64,000 nucleotides of DNA from contig JAAYBD010000030.1 of assembly GCA_012719035.1 (NCBI GenBank), positions 62,001 to 126,000 on the forward strand, read 5' to 3'. Shown in pieces: positions 60,296-64,000 of this stretch. Source of the stretch: Clostridiales bacterium (GTDB taxonomy: Bacteria > Bacillota > Clostridia > Oscillospirales > Oscillospiraceae). The notes below the pieces were generated by a model. The model did no database searches. It had not been told where the DNA came from and was given only the letters and a program-made list of their open reading frames with translations. Each line of letters begins with the position of its first letter. Position 1 is the first letter of the stretch. The position numbers and the translations under genes are program-made.

Positions 60296-61336
60296 ATGAA
60301 TTTAAAAAAGAAAGAAAAATACAAAATCGCTTTTGTTTCGGCAGCACTTATAATAAGCGTGTTTTCACAAACTGTCCCAGCACAGGCGAAAATGGATAAA
60401 AAGCTTGTTCCTATGGGATGTACAATTGGGATACAGATGTTTACAGACGGAGTTTTGGTTGTTGGCTTATCAGCAACGCAGAATGGCTCGGCTCCGTCGC
60501 CGGGAGCAGTGGCAGGCATATTGCCGGGTGACCTGATAACAGCTCTCGGTTCTGATAAAATCGGTTCGGCCGATGATTTCAAAGCAGTCATGTCGAAGCT
60601 TACGGACGAGCCTGTTTCGGTAACTGTACAAAGAAATGGTGAAACGCTGCAAATGACTTTGGTGCCGAATATGAACGGCGGTTCTCCGGAATTGGGGCTG
60701 TGGCTCCGAGACAATGTCGCGGGAATAGGAACGGTGACCTTTTATGATCCTCAAACAGGTATGTACGGGGGTCTGGGGCATGGCATCAACGATATAGATT
60801 CAGGCGTGATAATGCCTTTGGGAAGAGGGGATATATTCCGTTCGACCGTTGTCGAAATCAAAAAGGGCTGTGCGGGCGTACCCGGTGAACTCTGCGGAGA
60901 TTTCAGCGCACAGAACACTTGCGGAAATATTCTTAAAAATACGCACTGCGGAATTTTTGGAACCCTTTTTTCCGGCAAACCTGATGGAAGCAAGGCAATG
61001 CCTGTTGCATCAAGCGAAGAAATAGTGCTCGGAAAAGCAACGATTCTGGCTAATATCACAGGAAGTGATACAGAGGAATTTGAAATTGAGATAACAAGGG
61101 TCTACAGGGGAAGCAATGACAGCAGATGTCTTATGCTGTGTGTGCGGGATAAAAGACTTCTGGATAAAACGGGAGGCATAGTTCAGGGAATGAGCGGCAG
61201 TCCTATTATTCAGAACGGCAAACTTATCGGCGCCGTGACCCACGTGATGGTCAATGACCCCACAAAGGGCTTCGGTATATCAATTGAAAAAATGTTGAAT
61301 GAAGCCGGCGACTTGACCTTGAATAAGGCGGCTTAG
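60296..61336 (+). CDS. spoIVB: SpoIVB peptidase
   Basis: Forespore-secreted serine protease of family S55 that triggers pro-sigma-K processing by cutting SpoIVFA. The 346-residue product has a signal/anchor (IAFVSAALIISVFSQTVPAQA), a PDZ domain (PGAVAGILPGDLITALG) and the S55 domain with the catalytic His in GGLGHGINDIDSG and the catalytic Ser in GMSGSPIIQNGKLIGAVTHV, followed by NDPTKGFGI. GCGGGGGAAG precedes the ATG. It is upstream of spo0A, the conserved spoIVB-spo0A order of Bacilli and Clostridia. Confidence 0.95.
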   Translation: MNLKKKEKYKIAFVSAALIISVFSQTVPAQAKMDKKLVPMGCTIGIQMFTDGVLVVGLSATQNGSAPSPGAVAGILPGDLITALGSDKIGSADDFKAVMSKLTDEPVSVTVQRNGETLQMTLVPNMNGGSPELGLWLRDNVAGIGTVTFYDPQTGMYGGLGHGINDIDSGVIMPLGRGDIFRSTVVEIKKGCAGVPGELCGDFSAQNTCGNILKNTHCGIFGTLFSGKPDGSKAMPVASSEEIVLGKATILANITGSDTEEFEIEITRVYRGSNDSRCLMLCVRDKRLLDKTGGIVQGMSGSPIIQNGKLIGAVTHVMVNDPTKGFGISIEKMLNEAGDLTLNKAA

Positions 61337-61340
61337 CAAT

Positions 61341-61384
61341 AAAATGGGTTCCGCAAACGTGTTTCGTTTGACGGAACACATTTT
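61341..61384 (+). terminator. Terminator after spoIVB
   Basis: A long, nearly continuous stem (61341-61359 with 61365-61384, one mismatch and one bulge, loop TGTTT) starts four bases after the stop. The arms end in AAAATG and CATTTT, so a T run forms part of the 3' side. It isolates spoIVB from spo0A. Confidence 0.8.
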
Positions 61385-61831
61385 ATTAAATGCAAATTTA
61401 TTAACATTATTTAAGAATATTATGGAAACCACTTGAAAATACATTGCGCAAGGAATACAATGTACTTCAATGGGTTGATTATAAAAAATACCTTTGAAAA
61501 ATTTATTTTTATGATTGAAAACAGTGCAAAAAGGGAGGGAGAGGGGTAAAAATATTGCACAATTAGAAAAAGGTTATTATGTCAAGTATTCATATATCCA
61601 GCGAGTTTTTTGCAATAAAATAGTGTAAGTATTTGTCGATTGATAAAAAAGTATGTCCGTTTTGGCGATTTAGTCGAGTAGAGTCGAATTATGTAAACAA
61701 AAAGCTGTTATTATTTTACACTTTCTTGTTGCACTTTGGGGTAAGATATGGTAAATTATACTCGTTTGGCGGTGTTTGTGCTTAAATATAGAGATGGCCT
61801 ACCGTATTTGAAAAATAACGGAGGGAATATT
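61385..61831 (+). promoter_or_regulatory. spo0A regulatory region with 0A-box-like sites
   Basis: This ~450-base AT-rich stretch between the spoIVB terminator and spo0A has no gene. It holds four 0A-box-like sites (consensus TGTCGAA): TGTCGAT at 61634-61640, TGGCGAT at 61663-61669, AGTCGAG at 61672-61678 and AGTCGAA at 61682-61688. The last three are about ten bases apart, one helical turn. Feedback by Spo0A on its own gene is known in Bacillus. GAATT in the last box fits a sigma-H -10, but no clear -35 was found. Confidence 0.55.
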
Positions 61832-62623
61832 ATGGAAACCAAATCAAAAGTACTAATCGCAGATTCCGGGGAGGATTTCCGTTTTCTGATGGCGGACACT
61901 ATATCTTCGGAGGAAGACATGACAGTTGTTGGAACTGCCGGAGATGGAATTGAGACACTTGCTTTGATAGAGCAGAAGCATCCTAATGTGATAGTAATGG
62001 ATCTTGTGCTTACGAAATTAGACGGGTTGGGAGTTTTACATAAGCTGTCTCAGATGAATCAAAAACCGGCAGTAATCATAGTTTCCGGATTTTTTAACGA
62101 CCATGTAGTTCAGGAAGCCGCGGAACTGGGAACATATTATTTTATGCCTAAGCCCTGCGATGTTCCAGCACTGCTGAGTCGTATTCGTCAAGTAACAGCT
62201 GTCAACCGAACAGCCAATTCCGGTAATACCAAGCAGCAGGGAGTTGAAATGTATAGAAGAGAAGATAACCTTGAAGCGGTTGTCACCGAGGTTATACATG
62301 AAATCGGCGTTCCTGCGCACATCAAAGGATATCAATATCTCAGAGAAGCGATAATACTTACCATAAATGACATGGACATAATAAATTCCGTGACTAAAGT
62401 TCTCTATCCGACTGTCGCCAAAAAATTCTGCACTACACCGTCGAGAGTTGAAAGAGCGATCCGCCACGCAATCGAAGTCGCATGGGACAGAGGCGATATT
62501 GAAACATTGCAGAAATTTTTCGGCTACACTGTCTCAAATGTAAAAGGCAAACCCACAAACAGTGAATTTATAGCAATGATTGCCGATTGTCTTAGCCTTC
62601 GCCGCAAAGTTGCGGAAAGGTAA
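61832..62623 (+). CDS. spo0A: Sporulation master regulator Spo0A
   Basis: Phosphorylation-controlled DNA-binding protein that starts sporulation. The 263-residue product has an N-terminal receiver domain (1-120) with the phosphoacceptor Asp57 in [11 protein letters not shown], Ser85 and Lys107, and a C-terminal effector domain with the DNA-recognition region [21 protein letters not shown] and [23 protein letters not shown]. The Mg-binding acidic pair, Asp-Asp in Bacillus, reads Asp11-Ser12 (ADSGED). ATG 61832 follows GGAGG; an ATG at 61748 lacks a site. A terminator follows at 62693. Confidence 0.96.
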   Translation: METKSKVLIADSGEDFRFLMADTISSEEDMTVVGTAGDGIETLALIEQKHPNVIVMDLVLTKLDGLGVLHKLSQMNQKPAVIIVSGFFNDHVVQEAAELGTYYFMPKPCDVPALLSRIRQVTAVNRTANSGNTKQQGVEMYRREDNLEAVVTEVIHEIGVPAHIKGYQYLREAIILTINDMDIINSVTKVLYPTVAKKFCTTPSRVERAIRHAIEVAWDRGDIETLQKFFGYTVSNVKGKPTNSEFIAMIADCLSLRRKVAER

Positions 62624-62692
62624 TTGAAAAAACTTAAATACTTTTTGTAATATGGTGCGATTGGCCATTCTAAGCTGCCAATGCATGAAATA

Positions 62693-62729
62693 CGCTCTGC
62701 ACGGAATCTAAGTGCGGAGCGATTTTTTT
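62693..62729 (+). terminator. Terminator of spo0A
   Basis: CGCTCTGCAC (62693-62702) pairs with GTGCGGAGCG (62712-62721), one G-U, followed by A and a T7 run (62723-62729). Confidence 0.9.
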
Positions 62730-62767
62730 GATTGTTAAGCGTATAATACTTTAAGCTCATATATCCA

Positions 62768-62797
62768 TTGAACGCTTTTGATGATTTATGGTAAAAT
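62768..62797 (+). promoter_or_regulatory. Possible promoter of hexokinase
   Basis: TTGAAC (62768-62773), 18-base spacer, TAAAAT (62792-62797), giving a leader of about 63 bases. A second TATAAT (62742-62747) lies upstream without a good -35. These are the only features seen in the gap after the spo0A terminator. Confidence 0.55.
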
Positions 62798-62866
62798 GAC
62801 TGTAGGATACTACGCTTTTCCATAAGCTTTAGGATTTTTTGACCGGGCAAACCGGCGGAGGACAGC

Positions 62867-64000
62867 ATGAAAGGGATTAAAAGCGAAACGGGCGAATTTC
62901 TGCGCGATATATTGATGCATCCAGATTTGACTGATATTCAGATGCTTACAGAGCAGTTTATGTCTGAAATGGAAAGGGGATTGCGCGGTGAGGCATCCTC
63001 GCTGAAAATGATACCCACTTATATTTCGGCAGACGGAGCACCGCCGGATGATGTTCCTGTCATTGCGATAGATGCAGGAGGAACAAATCTGAGAATTGCT
63101 CTCGTGGTGTTTTTAAACGGTGTTCCTGTTATTTCTCGCGTTGAAAAGTATGAAATGCCGGGGAGCCGGACAGAAGTGTCGTCTGATGAATTTTTTGATG
63201 AGCTTGCCGAAAAAATACTGCCCTTTACTGAAAAAAGCGAAATAATCGGATTTTGCTTTTCTTATCCCGCTGAGATTTTTCCCAATCGGGACGGGAAGAT
63301 ACTGTGCCTTACAAAAGAGGTTTGTGTTACAAATGCAGAGGGACTCGTTATAGGTTATGAACTTTTGAAAAAACTTCATGACAAGGGTGCTGAAAAAAAT
63401 TTTAAATTTACGCTTCTCAATGATACTGCAGCAAGTCTTATGGGCGGTGTCGCGGTGAAAAAGCATGACGGATGTGACGGGCTCGCGGGACTTATCCTTG
63501 GAACGGGAAATAACACCTGCTATGTTGAAAAAGGTGAAAAAATTCTGAAGCTGAACGGCGCACAAGACATGATTATCAATTGCGAGTCAGGAAATTTTTC
63601 TAAAGCACTCCGCGGTGTTTCAGATGAGATGACGGATGAGTCCTCCGAAAATCCCGGGGAATATCTGTTTGAAAAAATGCTAAGCGGAGTTTATCACGGA
63701 AAGGTCATAACCAATACAGCAGTGCTCGCTTCGCGCAAAGGGCTGCTGTCCAAAGGCTTTGAGGAAATCGATCCTCCGTTTACGACTCCCGAGCTGGATG
63801 ATTTTCTCAGAGGCAAAAATAACCGCGTGTTGCAAATGTGCAGCGGAAATGACCCCGAAGTTTTGAGGGAAATAATCGATCTCAGTTTTGAAAGGGCAGC
63901 GAAGCTTGTTTGTGCCAATGTAGCCGCTCTTTGCCTCCACTGCGGCGCTGGAAAAAACTCAAAGCATCCTTTCTGTGTTTTCGCGGAAGGCTCTGCATTT
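62867..64000 (+). CDS. Eukaryote-type hexokinase, 3' end missing
   Basis: The frame is open to the last base (378 codons present). It matches the eukaryotic-type ATP:hexose kinase family, which phosphorylates glucose and related hexoses. Seen are the phosphate-1 motif AIDAGGTNLRIAL, FCFSYPAEI in the sugar-binding region, LNDTAASLMGG with the catalytic Asp, and GLILGTGNNTCYVE (phosphate 2). This family is uncommon in bacteria, where ROK-type or Glk glucokinases are usual, but occurs in some Clostridia and Bacteroides. GCGGAGGA precedes ATG 62867. It would feed the glycolytic enzymes at 32-37 kb. Confidence 0.9.
   Translation, partial: MKGIKSETGEFLRDILMHPDLTDIQMLTEQFMSEMERGLRGEASSLKMIPTYISADGAPPDDVPVIAIDAGGTNLRIALVVFLNGVPVISRVEKYEMPGSRTEVSSDEFFDELAEKILPFTEKSEIIGFCFSYPAEIFPNRDGKILCLTKEVCVTNAEGLVIGYELLKKLHDKGAEKNFKFTLLNDTAASLMGGVAVKKHDGCDGLAGLILGTGNNTCYVEKGEKILKLNGAQDMIINCESGNFSKALRGVSDEMTDESSENPGEYLFEKMLSGVYHGKVITNTAVLASRKGLLSKGFEEIDPPFTTPELDDFLRGKNNRVLQMCSGNDPEVLREIIDLSFERAAKLVCANVAALCLHCGAGKNSKHPFCVFAEGSAF

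Overview
The window looks like chromosome from an anaerobic, endospore-forming member of the Clostridia, probably an Oscillospirales/Ruminococcaceae-type organism. The grounds are the sporulation and germination genes (spo0A, spoIVB, spoIIP, a SpoIIQ-like LytM protein, ypeB, a SleB-type hydrolase), a class III (anaerobic) ribonucleotide reductase, bacillus/clostridium-type gene order (dprA-topA-trmFO; yhbY-nadD-yqeK-LCP-rsfS; spoIVB-spo0A) and strong GGAGG ribosome binding sites with TTGACA/TATAAT promoters. I see no insertion sequence, prophage, CRISPR array, tRNA or rRNA gene. This is mostly core genome, and both edges cut a gene (S41 protease at the left, hexokinase at the right).

Layout. 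0-5 kb: S41 protease end, greA, lysS, a SpoU-type rRNA methylase, dprA. 5-12 kb: topA, trmFO, plsX, acpP, rnc, an Elp3-like radical SAM protein. 12-23 kb: smc, ftsY, rdgB, yhbY, a fused nadD-yqeK, an LCP protein, rsfS, leuS, then a cold-shock gene with a long leader. 23-28 kb, minus strand: nrdG, nrdD and trxB, where NrdD carries a fused C-terminal redoxin domain. 28-31 kb: two polyprenyl-phosphate-type glycosyltransferases and a polytopic GT-C-like membrane protein. 31-37 kb: trmL and a glycolytic run pgk-tpiA-gpmI-eno. 37-44 kb: SpoIIQ-like protein, peptidase T, pyridoxal kinase, an SDR reductase, an orphan PASTA protein, a YfcE-type phosphoesterase and three small unknown proteins in tandem. 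44-50 kb, minus strand: aminotransferase, trpS, tagO/wecA, wecB and a membrane-anchored unknown. 50-57 kb: gltX, a lipoprotein, ypeB, a DUF3887-like lipoprotein, trxA, rsmG, a zinc-ribbon membrane protein and a SleB-type hydrolase. 57-64 kb: spoIIP, a CBS-pair protein, an M14 peptidase, spoIVB, spo0A and a eukaryote-type hexokinase.

The most unusual items are: the NrdD-redoxin fusion encoded beside thioredoxin reductase, with NrdR-box-like palindromes upstream, which suggests a redoxin-driven rather than formate-driven reductase; a Spo0A whose receiver domain has Ser where the second acidic Mg-pocket residue normally lies; a SpoIIQ-like LytM domain that has lost one metal-binding His; the three-gene cassette of unknown small proteins at 43.4-44.3 kb; and several unexplained structured RNAs or inverted repeats (30.27-30.37, 52.04-52.17, 59.0-59.09, 60.14-60.20 kb). 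All calls come from reading the sequence; no database search was run.
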